A stretch of DNA of 33,940 nt from positions 1-33,940 of IMG/VR virus record IMGVR_UViG_3300022690_002177; one strand, written 5' to 3'. Every line of letters starts with the position of its first letter. Position 1 is the stretch's first letter. A program made the position numbers and the translations under genes. The notes below the pieces were generated by a model. That model did no database searches. It was not told the origin of the DNA and was given only the letters and a program-made list of their open reading frames with translations. The stretch comes from a virus. Below are positions 5,857 through 14,382 of this stretch, in pieces.

Positions 5857-6228
5857 TTATAGTTGATCGTTAGTGCCCACTTCAGCCACATGAAATGTGG
5901 CCGACCCAGTAGCGGGTATGAGTCTTAAAAAAGCCCTATCGGGATCAACCGATAGCTTTAGTTCTCTTGATGCTCGCCACAACATATCTGAAGTATCCAC
6001 ATCGCTTATATTCGAAGGGCCTACTTTAAAGTGGAAGTCGGCCGTTGCAGTAATTACCATACCGGCAAACTCAGCAAATTTATTAGTCTTGCCTGAAAAT
6101 GGATCAGTCGATACCGAGACACTAGCAGTCACAACTGTCTGCGCCTCAATAATATCAAGAAAATCCTGCATGCCCTCTAGGTTGTCTGCTTTTAATGTTT
6201 TTATGCTGCCCTGAAATCCTTGTGCCAT
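5857..6228 (-). CDS. Putative virion-associated protein, 123 aa
   Basis: Beta-rich protein with alternating Val/Thr/Ser strands and few Cys, typical of small structural proteins. The start is in a TAATG overlap with the upstream 639-residue ejection-type gene, and a GGAGGAGG ribosome binding site precedes it. Position after three ejection-type proteins suggests a minor structural role. Family not recognised. Confidence 0.65.
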   Translation of the reverse strand: MAQGFQGSIKTLKADNLEGMQDFLDIIEAQTVVTASVSVSTDPFSGKTNKFAEFAGMVITATADFHFKVGPSNISDVDTSDMLWRASRELKLSVDPDRAFLRLIPATGSATFHVAEVGTNDQL

Positions 6229-8147
6229 TATTGTCCTCCTCCATCAAAGAGACTCTCAACTTGTTGTTGAACATCTATTTGTGGTTGAATTATTGCTTGC
6301 CCCACACCAGATCTTGTAAAACTTGCCTTGCCAAATAAAGCCTCTGCCCCACCAGCAGTATCAATTAACCTGTCCACTATATTAGACGGTTTGGGCGCGG
6401 TCAAACCCCTTAATAGTGCCAACCTGCCAAGTGCACTTCCTTGTTGGATTAGATTGAATATTCTTGTGATTTCTAATTGTCTTGCGGTGCCACTGGGATT
6501 TAGTGCATCTGGGATGGCATTAATTAGGGTTTCTATATCGGCCACTTTATCAAGGTCTTTACCAAAAAGAACCTTTCTAAATTCTTTAGGCATTTTAGAT
6601 ATGTTGGTCACTAGTTTTTTGAGACTTATTTCACCAGCTTTTGAACTCTTTTTAATTAGTTCATTCATTCTAGCAATTCTCATGGTTTCAAACTGTCTTG
6701 GAAAGATTTCTTCCACTGCCTTTAATGTAGCGACATCATTTATATTAAATAGTTTCTTTTGAATTTGCTCAGCATTTAGGCCATCAATTTTGGATACTAG
6801 ATCAGATGGAGACCTTGCGGCTTTACCGCCTAGAGCTTTGTCTATTCTTTCAAACTTATTAAAGAATGCTTTCCATGATTTATTAGCAAAACTCAATGCC
6901 TCTCTAAGGTCAGCATCCCCAGTGTTTTTAACCAGTAAATCTCTAGCAGATGTAAGCTTATCTAATGCTTTAGCAATAACAGTTTTTTGAGTGCCTGTTA
7001 AATTCGGGTTACTTAATTCTTGTCTCAACGTTGTGCGGAGTATCTTTATATCTGAAATACTTTGCAATTGTTGAATATCAGATTCAATCCTTTTAGCAAT
7101 TTGTCTCCCGCCACCAGTTGTTAAATTAGCACCAGGAGAAGACTTAACGGATCTAATCATTCCCCTCTTTAATGAGTCTGGTACTGGAACACTGCTGAGT
7201 TTACTGTCTATAAGTTGGAAAGTGGCTTGTGCAGGTGCAGTGGCCTCACCAATATCGGCTATTAAGCCAGTCTTCACACTTTCGCCAACTTCAAATGCGC
7301 TCAGATTATTTGGCACATTGGTGACCTCTTCGGCCCTTCCGGTCAAGCCTTTAAAGAAAGCATCTTCTGTCTTTCTAATGCCAGTACTTGCTACTGTAGG
7401 AGAAGTGGCTAGAGATTGTTCTAGGTCTCTAATAAATCTTGAATTATTTTTTAGTCTCTCTGGTAATTTTACGCCTAAGTTTCTAGCGGCGATTACCACT
7501 CTTTGAACACCAGGAGTAAGACCCTTTTCTAAAAGACCCCTACCAGCCCTTAATGCCCCCCCAACTCCCCTAGCTCCTAATGCAATACCCTTTCCTACTA
7601 CTTGACCCGTTCCCTCACCAGCCGCCGCCTCTAAACCAGCGGCCCCGGCCCTAAGAAAAGCTTCCCCTGTAGTTTTAGGCGCGGTTTCTAGTTCAAAGAA
7701 ACCCCTTAAGGCATCTGCAGCGGCCTGCCCACCAGCGGCCCCTAGTGTCGCTCCACCCACGCCAAAAGCAATTGCACCTGGCCCAGTAGGAGAAGTTAAA
7801 CCACCAGCTATTGCTCCGCCCGCAATTCCACCAGCTATTGGTAGAGCCTCTAGCCCAGCCTCAGGTAATCCCTCTAATTGTTTTTTGAAATCTTCCATTG
7901 AGAAATCACTCAAGGGTTTGGTTGGACTTGTCGGCCTTGGAGCCGCAAATATGTCTATTTCTCCAAATTCTTGTTGGGGTAGTCCTAGTTCATCAGCTAG
8001 GGCGTTGCCTCCTTGTACTGGTGGTTGTCCTAACTCTTGTCCTGATTCAGTGGCTAAGACGTCTCTTTCTTCTTGGATTAGTTGGTTAAACTCTGCCAAC
8101 TCTTCAGGTGTAAGTTCTTGTTGGGGTTGAGGTTGTCTTAGTCCCAC
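6228..8147 (-). CDS. DNA ejection / internal virion protein candidate, 639 aa
   Basis: The N-terminus (about residues 1-100) is Gln/Pro/Glu-rich and probably disordered. Residues about 100-200 are a long Ala/Gly-rich hydrophobic stretch (IAGGIAGGAIAGGL and similar glycine-zipper repeats), followed by a helical basic domain. Such Gly/Ala segments are usual in podovirus ejection proteins (P22 gp7, gp16, gp20 class) that leave the head with the DNA and form a channel across the envelope. The GTG start at 8147 directly follows the upstream stop. I cannot assign it to one P22 equivalent. Confidence 0.7.
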   Translation of the reverse strand: MGLRQPQPQQELTPEELAEFNQLIQEERDVLATESGQELGQPPVQGGNALADELGLPQQEFGEIDIFAAPRPTSPTKPLSDFSMEDFKKQLEGLPEAGLEALPIAGGIAGGAIAGGLTSPTGPGAIAFGVGGATLGAAGGQAAADALRGFFELETAPKTTGEAFLRAGAAGLEAAAGEGTGQVVGKGIALGARGVGGALRAGRGLLEKGLTPGVQRVVIAARNLGVKLPERLKNNSRFIRDLEQSLATSPTVASTGIRKTEDAFFKGLTGRAEEVTNVPNNLSAFEVGESVKTGLIADIGEATAPAQATFQLIDSKLSSVPVPDSLKRGMIRSVKSSPGANLTTGGGRQIAKRIESDIQQLQSISDIKILRTTLRQELSNPNLTGTQKTVIAKALDKLTSARDLLVKNTGDADLREALSFANKSWKAFFNKFERIDKALGGKAARSPSDLVSKIDGLNAEQIQKKLFNINDVATLKAVEEIFPRQFETMRIARMNELIKKSSKAGEISLKKLVTNISKMPKEFRKVLFGKDLDKVADIETLINAIPDALNPSGTARQLEITRIFNLIQQGSALGRLALLRGLTAPKPSNIVDRLIDTAGGAEALFGKASFTRSGVGQAIIQPQIDVQQQVESLFDGGGQ

Positions 8148-9431
8148 TTATTTTTTACCTCTCAGAGCTTTTCTTTTTCTTAGCGCCTCAATGGCGGATC
8201 TAGACGGCAATACGTTATTTAGGGCCTCAATATCTAGTTTAAACTTATCTTCCTTGGCTCTATCACGACTAAATTCTTGGACAATATCCCTAGGATCTAG
8301 ACCATTCCTTTGGGCGGTTTCTACATACCATCTGTTTAATTTACGCTGACCCTCTTCTTGAGCTTGTAAGAATTTCCTTGAAAGGTTAAGAAACGCGGCC
8401 CTTTGTTCTTTAATTAGTTTTTCCCCAGTCTGTAGTTTCTGTAATTGAAGGGCCGCCCTATCAAATAATCCTGCTGTGTCTGCCGCAGCTTTAAACTCTG
8501 ATTCTCTAACTACTGAACCCGGATCAAGCATCTTCATAAATGAAAAGACTAATGCCACGTCAGCCGCCGCCCTTTCTTTAGGGTCCTTTGCGCTTATAGC
8601 CTGAACAGCTGCGGCCTCAAGTTTCTGTCCCTGGATTCTGACTTCTCTAGTGGCTTTAGTAACTGGGTTCCCATTCCATTCTTTTCTTAGGCCAGTAGTA
8701 TTTTCAAATCTTTTTTGATTTAATTTAATAATCTCTTTTTCAGCCGCCGTTTGAAACCCTGGTATCCTTGGCCCCAATCCAAAAACTTCTGTATCAATAA
8801 CCCCTTGTGTCGGATCAACAAGAGGTGTTTGTTCAACTTCAGTGGCGGCGTCTTGAAGTGGATCACCGGTGGGTTGAATGGGTTGTAGTGGCTGTGGAGC
8901 CGGTTGAGGTTGTAATGGAGCCCCGGGTTGTTGTTCTGGTAATCCTGGAATTTGTTGTGTTGGTTGAACGACGGCCTGAGGTGGTGCCAGTAATTGTTGG
9001 GCCCCGACTGTTTCTTGGGTTGGAATGGCTTGCTCACCAGGAGCCTGCAATAAACCCTCAATGCCGGCCATTTCTTCTTCTTCCTGCTCTTGTTGTTGTT
9101 GTTGGACCACTTGAGTTTGAAATATTTCTTCGGCCTCTGTACCAGCAGTCAGAGCAGCGATTGCTGCTGATGAAAGTGGTCTTCCTGTTTTTTCTAAAGA
9201 CTGTGTTCCTAGAGTTAATACTGATTTTGTTGCTTCTCTAGTGGCTTTGTCATTTTCTCGTTGTAATCTCAATTGGCGGTCTTCTCTGGCTAGTCGCCTT
9301 TTCTCTATCTCTGCAGGTACTCTGAATGCCGATAAAATACCTTGTACTAAAACCTTTCCAGACTCAGAACGAATTTGTCTTCTGGCTTCATTTTCTTTTT
9401 CTATCTCTCTAAAAAGATTGACGTTTGCCAT
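8148..9431 (-). CDS. Internal virion / ejection protein with MLDPGSVVRE motif, 427 aa
   Basis: Layout: basic helical N-terminus, a Gln/Glu-rich tract (QQQQQEQEEEE), a Pro/Gln-rich linker at about 130-200, then a helical domain with FSFMKMLDPGSVVRESEF near residues 295-312. The phrase MLDPxSVVRExE recurs in phage internal proteins and in virion transglycosylase-linked proteins, as I recall from family knowledge. The role is inferred as DNA ejection or head-internal; I see no lysozyme motif in this copy. Neighbours on both sides are ejection-type. Confidence 0.72.
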   Translation of the reverse strand: MANVNLFREIEKENEARRQIRSESGKVLVQGILSAFRVPAEIEKRRLAREDRQLRLQRENDKATREATKSVLTLGTQSLEKTGRPLSSAAIAALTAGTEAEEIFQTQVVQQQQQEQEEEEMAGIEGLLQAPGEQAIPTQETVGAQQLLAPPQAVVQPTQQIPGLPEQQPGAPLQPQPAPQPLQPIQPTGDPLQDAATEVEQTPLVDPTQGVIDTEVFGLGPRIPGFQTAAEKEIIKLNQKRFENTTGLRKEWNGNPVTKATREVRIQGQKLEAAAVQAISAKDPKERAAADVALVFSFMKMLDPGSVVRESEFKAAADTAGLFDRAALQLQKLQTGEKLIKEQRAAFLNLSRKFLQAQEEGQRKLNRWYVETAQRNGLDPRDIVQEFSRDRAKEDKFKLDIEALNNVLPSRSAIEALRKRKALRGKK

Positions 9432-9434
9432 TAA

Positions 9435-10145
9435 TTATCTCACAGTACCAGGGATTTGAGCCGCCCCGGATACCAGACTTATTTTTTTACCAGCGGTTTG
9501 CCCTAGAGTACCACCAACGCTAGCCCCAACTGGCCCACCAAAAAATGCTCCCAACCCTGCCCCCGCTAAACCGGCCACAGTCGGTGCCACCCTGCTAAAA
9601 AGACTGGCTTGCCCCGGCTTAAATTGAGGAGCTAATCCTGAACCTAAAAATGCTTGTGCACCACCTAGTCTTTCTTGGGCCGCAGTCCTAACTCCTTGTT
9701 GTTGGGCTTGCTGAAGAAGTAGAGGAGTCTGGGCTTGTAAGAAGGCGGCTTGTTGTTGGAATGGCCTAGCTGCGGCGGCTCCTGAAGTAAAACTAAGGCT
9801 TGAGATACCCGTCCCGCGCCTTGCTAGCTGTCTACTGATATCACGCTGGGATTGTTGTTGGGCGCTTACAAGACCCCTTTGTTGTTGAGAGATACCGAAC
9901 CTTGCGGCTTCTCTTGCCTGCCTCCCCCTTGCCGCTACATCAATTTTTCCAACTCTTTTTAATTCGGCCCCAAATATTCCAGTGGCCCTTCTTCTAAGAC
10001 CCCTAAGCCTTGCTATTTCTCGCTCATCGGCAGACTTCTTACCTTTAAATAACCCAGCCTTTTTAGCGGCAACCCCTGTAGCTGCAAAAGATAGCGCCGC
10101 AATTCCACCAGTAGCAACCGCGGCTAATTTACTAAAGAGTCCCAT
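9435..10145 (-). CDS. Ejection-type protein, P22 gp7-like composition, 236 aa
   Basis: N-terminal Ala/Gly hydrophobic segment (GGIAALSFAATGVAA), an Arg/Gln/Ala-rich helical middle with long Q-runs, and a second Gly-rich hydrophobic segment near the C-terminus (VAGLAGAGLGAFFGGPVGA). This two-segment layout fits small ejection proteins that insert into the host membrane. Start in a TAATG overlap with the signal-peptide gene upstream. Exact counterpart not determined. Confidence 0.68.
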   Translation of the reverse strand: MGLFSKLAAVATGGIAALSFAATGVAAKKAGLFKGKKSADEREIARLRGLRRRATGIFGAELKRVGKIDVAARGRQAREAARFGISQQQRGLVSAQQQSQRDISRQLARRGTGISSLSFTSGAAAARPFQQQAAFLQAQTPLLLQQAQQQGVRTAAQERLGGAQAFLGSGLAPQFKPGQASLFSRVAPTVAGLAGAGLGAFFGGPVGASVGGTLGQTAGKKISLVSGAAQIPGTVR

Positions 10146-11146
10146 TATAAACTTACCTTAGTTATTCTAAATCTAGCAAACTCTGTAGCATTGTCACAGT
10201 TCGTATTAGTGTGGGCTCTTATTATGTCCGCAGCTAATAGGGGAAGAGAAATATTAAACTGAGACCCTATAGTTGTAGATACTTCAACAAACCCTAAGTT
10301 TCCTTGAGCTATAGTCACAGAGCCTATATCAGTTGTTAGATTAGAACTATTTAAAGAAACTCCTAATTGACAAGTAGATGCTGAAGGTTTATCTGTTACT
10401 GCTATATTATAGATTCCATCTTCATTAATAGTAAAAGAGGCACCATTTGGAGGACTGTCAGCAAAGGTAATGGCTGGACCAATGTTTTCAGGAGTATTTG
10501 AATAGCGTCTAATCCTGGTATTGGTTGATCCGTATCCATTTCCAGTATCAGCGCTCACAGTGGAGAAGGGCTGATAACTATTTCCTACTTTATCGCCTTG
10601 AGCTACAATATCTGAACTTGCATCATTAAAGAATCTCCCAATTGCTCTATCACCAGAGCCATTGTACCCATCAGCATTAGGAGCGGCTGAGAGTATTAAA
10701 AGAGTAAATGTAGAATCGTTTTTTACAAATATGTAAAACGTGTCGCTGCTAGATTCGCTTGAACATCCAGTACAACCCCAGGTAACCGTAGTGGCAGAGG
10801 TCTTATTTAAAAAGTTTCCACTTACTGCAATCTTACAAAGATTAACACTTATAGTATTAGTATCTGAAATAGATAACTCACACCCAGCCCTTGGCGCATT
10901 TAATACAACATCAAATTGAGTTGTGTTCAGAGAATCCGGTTCCAAAGTTCCAACGGTGACACATCCACCATCAAAAGAATTGTGGGCGGAATAAGCGGTA
11001 TTGTGATCAGCATTATACTTAGTTGAGGTTAATACGCTGTTTGATGAATTGTCGGTCCTACTAATGGTTGTGCATGTACCGGCCTTAGCGTTTTGAGTAA
11101 CCAGAAAAAACGCAAAAAACATTATTGTTGTCAAAATAGATTTCAT
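10145..11146 (-). CDS. Exported Cys-rich fibre-like protein, possible receptor-binding or surface protein
   Basis: Residues 1-22 are a Sec signal peptide (MKSILTTIMFFAFFLVTQNAKA then G23), unusual inside a tail module. The mature part has eight Cys, including CTGC, suggesting disulfides formed in the periplasm. Near residues 40-60, STKYNADHNTAYSAHNSFDGG resembles fibre N-termini of the YNADHN type, and the C-terminal ~100 residues (SFTINEDGIYNIAV, then LPLLAADIIRAHT) resemble a C1q/TNF-like jelly roll found in phage fibres. It lies between the hub and ejection genes with GGGGACGG before the ATG. It may be a virion adhesin assembled in the periplasm, or a host-surface protein acting in exclusion. 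Confidence 0.65.
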   Translation of the reverse strand: MKSILTTIMFFAFFLVTQNAKAGTCTTISRTDNSSNSVLTSTKYNADHNTAYSAHNSFDGGCVTVGTLEPDSLNTTQFDVVLNAPRAGCELSISDTNTISVNLCKIAVSGNFLNKTSATTVTWGCTGCSSESSSDTFYIFVKNDSTFTLLILSAAPNADGYNGSGDRAIGRFFNDASSDIVAQGDKVGNSYQPFSTVSADTGNGYGSTNTRIRRYSNTPENIGPAITFADSPPNGASFTINEDGIYNIAVTDKPSASTCQLGVSLNSSNLTTDIGSVTIAQGNLGFVEVSTTIGSQFNISLPLLAADIIRAHTNTNCDNATEFARFRITKVSL

Positions 11147-11155
11147 ATCCGTCCC

Positions 11156-13105
11156 CTAATTATCATTGCCGTTTCTGCTAAATTCCAATTGGCTGGCCAA
11201 TAGTTGTAGTTTAGCACCTATTATCTTCTGTCTTAAACCTATTAAAATATTTTTAGCAGAGATGTTTATATCTGCTCCCACCCTAATTCTGGCCCTCTCA
11301 TCACTTAAAATATCCACATCCAACACACTTATATCAAGCGTAAAACCAGATTCTGATTGAAAATCATACTGGAAACCCTCTGGCGTTGCCCGATCGAAGT
11401 TCTTAAAAATGCTGACATCCACCAAATTATCCGCTAAATTTGGGTCAGATATAGCCTCAAAGGTAAGAGTCCTGAAATTAAAACTAGATGTAAAGTCCTC
11501 ATTTGGGATCCAGTTGAAGAATAAAAACACCGGGATAGCGCTGGCGACAGGTTCTTGAAGGAGCCCCTGATCCAACAATGACTGATCTAACACAAAGTCA
11601 TCAGATGACACGGTCTCTATCCCATCGTCTTGTGACGGGTTTCTGATATTGTATGTATAGATAAACCCATCGGTGTCTCCCAAAAACACAGTCTGTAAAT
11701 CATTAGCATCTTGACCCATAGCAGCGGCGCTTGCCTTTAGTTTCAATGGCATAAATTGCTCACTATCTAAATGGTAATTATAACATTTTTCAAATGTGGT
11801 GTCAGATCCCTCGGTGACCCAGCTCATGTAAGATTTTAATTCAGGATAATAAACACTGAATGAATTTTCTAGTTCTTGCTTGTTGATACTAAAGCTTATG
11901 CCACTTTCTGAGAATATATCATCAACCGCTCCCTCGCCTAGATTTGCCGGTATTATCTTTCCATTAACAATAGCTCGCCAGCCCATATCACTTAAAAATA
12001 TTATATTCCCATTAAGGACTCTAATTTGCTTATCAGATACGCATCCAACGTCATAATCTATCGTCTGGAAAACGACATTACCATTAATATCCTCAGAATA
12101 AACATGCGTAGAACGCCTCTTAAAAACAACGAGGTATTGACTTAAGTTATCGCCTCTGTAATACCCAATAGTCCCCCCAGTTACTGGACCCTCTGCTGAG
12201 GTAATCGCAGTACGGGGTGAAATTGCAAAGTCAAAGGTATCTGGTTCATCAATGTTAGAAAAGAAGACCTCATTTTGAAAGGTGCCATTACCTAATAAAA
12301 CTAGTCGCCTATTAAAGATAGCAAGAAATTTAGCTCCACCACCCAAAGGCGCACTAGCGTCTTCTCTTATTGTTTGGGTTGAGGTGGGTATCTCATCAAT
12401 AGTAAATGTTGTGGTCCCCTCATTAATTTGAGCTACAAACAAAAACGAACCAGCATTTGTGACATCTCTTAGATAAATATTAACCTTATCAATAAGTGGG
12501 TTAGTGGTAGTTGCTATATTGGTTACATCTATCTGTAAATTAGGATCGGCTGTGGTTACTTGGGCGCTTACTGTTCCGGCATTACCTTCTGTACCAATCC
12601 CACTCCCTTCAAAACTTGTTCTAACTTCATATATAGTAGCATCTAATAGGGAGCCGCCACTTGACACCGCTACTGTGGGGGCTCCAGGTACTGGTATTCC
12701 TAAAGCTACAAAGTTGGTTCCATCATAACTAAAGGCACCGTCAGCCCCCAAAGCCACAATGTGTCTGCCATTCATTGTTAAAGCAGAATGTCTTATGCCA
12801 CTAGTAAGACCCGTTTTTACATCTGTTTTTTGTCCTATTTCATCGTATCCAGAAAGAATAGTGGATGACTTAGATAGTAGTTCCTTAACTGTTCCATCAC
12901 TATTTACATAGTAACTCAAAGAATTTATGGTGGCGTTTGTGGACACTGAACTAAACTTTTTACGTCCAGGTCTTGTTTGTAATTTATTTTGTATAAGTAA
13001 AAGATTTTGGGCATCAATTAAAGCATCCCCTATTTCACCACTAGAATAATCTACTCCCTTGGTAAACCGCTTTATTTGTCTGACTATTCCTTGGGCTAAA
13101 GGCAT
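11156..13105 (-). CDS. Tail hub / packaged-DNA stabilisation protein (P22 gp10-like)
   Basis: The 649-residue protein begins with a basic N-terminus and NKLQTRPGRKKFSSV, then has repeated aromatic/Gly strands (DGTNFVALG, FLAIFNRRLVLLGNG, QYLVVFKRRSTHVYS, IIFLSDMGWRAI) of a beta-propeller-like body as in P22 gp10, the needle-plug adaptor that closes the head. It is longer than P22 gp10 (472 residues), with an extra Ig-like insertion near 140-250 and a C-terminal beta domain. It follows the adaptor gene directly (stop then ATG), the usual order. Confidence 0.75.
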   Translation of the reverse strand: MPLAQGIVRQIKRFTKGVDYSSGEIGDALIDAQNLLLIQNKLQTRPGRKKFSSVSTNATINSLSYYVNSDGTVKELLSKSSTILSGYDEIGQKTDVKTGLTSGIRHSALTMNGRHIVALGADGAFSYDGTNFVALGIPVPGAPTVAVSSGGSLLDATIYEVRTSFEGSGIGTEGNAGTVSAQVTTADPNLQIDVTNIATTTNPLIDKVNIYLRDVTNAGSFLFVAQINEGTTTFTIDEIPTSTQTIREDASAPLGGGAKFLAIFNRRLVLLGNGTFQNEVFFSNIDEPDTFDFAISPRTAITSAEGPVTGGTIGYYRGDNLSQYLVVFKRRSTHVYSEDINGNVVFQTIDYDVGCVSDKQIRVLNGNIIFLSDMGWRAIVNGKIIPANLGEGAVDDIFSESGISFSINKQELENSFSVYYPELKSYMSWVTEGSDTTFEKCYNYHLDSEQFMPLKLKASAAAMGQDANDLQTVFLGDTDGFIYTYNIRNPSQDDGIETVSSDDFVLDQSLLDQGLLQEPVASAIPVFLFFNWIPNEDFTSSFNFRTLTFEAISDPNLADNLVDVSIFKNFDRATPEGFQYDFQSESGFTLDISVLDVDILSDERARIRVGADINISAKNILIGLRQKIIGAKLQLLASQLEFSRNGNDN

Positions 13106-14104
13106 CTATAGCGCCCATCCACTGCTACTGCCCGTAACATCTCTCACTCTTCCTGATACCCATCTTGCCCTAGATTTACTTACGGCCAATTCAAGTTGTT
13201 GTTCATACCGGTCCATGTATGTCTGTGCTTGAGGTCTTTCTCTAAATTCATAACCCAAAGACAACACTCCGGTTCTAAATAACCGTTTTAATTCTATGGG
13301 CATGGTGGGTTGACTTGTGGTCTCGGCAAATATCCTAGCTGGTTTCCTTAAATATGGAAACCTTACTACATCGGTAACGCTTGGTTTAGGATACAAGAGA
13401 ATACTAAATTTTGAATCACTCGCTTCAACATCGGCCCACCATTGAGGAGTGCCAGTTGAGAAATCACCAGGGAAAAGAAATCTTAACTCGTCTTTTCCTC
13501 TGGGTAAGATAATTCTATCCACTACGCCGCTTAAATAAGGGTTTCCATCTAATGCTCTTATTCCTATGTGGTCTGGCGGCTGAAGTGTTGATGTTGTGTC
13601 CGCGATAAAACTAAAGATTGTAGTGGTGTTATCTGCCAGTTCAACAATCCTTAAATACTTCCCACCATCTTTAGATGCATATACTCTTCTCTTTGTAACT
13701 AGTGGCTCGGTACTTACCGGTATAGCGGTCAAGTTAATGGCTAAATTCCCAGCAGTTGTTGTTAGAGTGTTACTTACAGTGCCGCCTTCAGATTCATAAA
13801 GGTCTTGGTCTTGAAAAAACGTAACCCTAAACGAATATGTAGACCCCAGTGTTAGTCCCGAACCAGCTGGTACTAAAACAGCCGTTGGTGCACCAGGAGC
13901 ATCGATGTTTAAATTTTGTTCTTCTTCAGAGGCAACTAAATTTTTAGCCCCAGACTTTTCCAACCACGGCCACCGATGTGCGGTGGATATATCGTCCTGG
14001 ATGTCATTCATCCATTCTAAAACCCTAGCTTTAAACACGGTGCTTGTGTCACCTAGTGTTTGGCTAAACCTTGTTTGAAGATCAAGTCCGTTCCATGACC
14101 CCAT
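13106..14104 (-). CDS. Head-tail adaptor protein with inserted Ig-like domain
   Basis: The N-terminus (LQTRFSQTLGDTSTVF... VLEWMNDIQDDISTAHRWPWLE) is the pattern of podovirus adaptors that dock under the portal: a helix followed by WPWLE. The middle (about residues 70-170) has an Ig/FN3-like beta insertion (STYSFRVTFFQDQDLYES, KRRVYASKDGGKY). The C-terminal helical part has many Arg and Gln. Role: joins portal to hub. It precedes the hub gene in transcription. Confidence 0.72.
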   Translation of the reverse strand: MGSWNGLDLQTRFSQTLGDTSTVFKARVLEWMNDIQDDISTAHRWPWLEKSGAKNLVASEEEQNLNIDAPGAPTAVLVPAGSGLTLGSTYSFRVTFFQDQDLYESEGGTVSNTLTTTAGNLAINLTAIPVSTEPLVTKRRVYASKDGGKYLRIVELADNTTTIFSFIADTTSTLQPPDHIGIRALDGNPYLSGVVDRIILPRGKDELRFLFPGDFSTGTPQWWADVEASDSKFSILLYPKPSVTDVVRFPYLRKPARIFAETTSQPTMPIELKRLFRTGVLSLGYEFRERPQAQTYMDRYEQQLELAVSKSRARWVSGRVRDVTGSSSGWAL

Positions 14105-14106
14105 TT

Positions 14107-14382
14107 TTAGTTTCCAAGTACGCGTGCTCTTAGGGTGGCTGAGTTTGCTAAACCACTAATGTGAATACTACCTAGTTGGCTTCCCTCTGTTCCATCATCA
14201 CTATTTATAACCACCTTGCCGTTATCCTCATCACTATCCACTTCGACGTTACAAATATCAACATTGTTCATCCCGGTGGCCCAGGTGGCAACGGTATCTG
14301 ATGCTCCGATAGTGACATCCCAAATTTGTTCTTTCTTGCCAGAGTTAGGAAATTCGTCCGTCCTGGTTGATGTAGTAGCCAT
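14107..14382 (-). CDS. Small structural protein, 91 aa
   Basis: Acidic, Asn/Asp/Ser-rich beta-type protein with a perfect AAGGAG ribosome binding site. Its start lies 38 bases inside the end of the O-antigen polymerase-like gene. By position between capsid and adaptor it may be a capsid accessory or small decoration protein. No family recognised. Confidence 0.65.
   Translation of the reverse strand: MATTSTRTDEFPNSGKKEQIWDVTIGASDTVATWATGMNNVDICNVEVDSDEDNGKVVINSDDGTEGSQLGSIHISGLANSATLRARVLGN

Noticed and set aside
8807-9241. Plus-strand open frame inside the 427-residue gene
   Set aside because: It is the complement of the Pro/Gln-rich linker, giving Val/Glu-rich low-complexity protein. The minus gene is continuous and in operon context.
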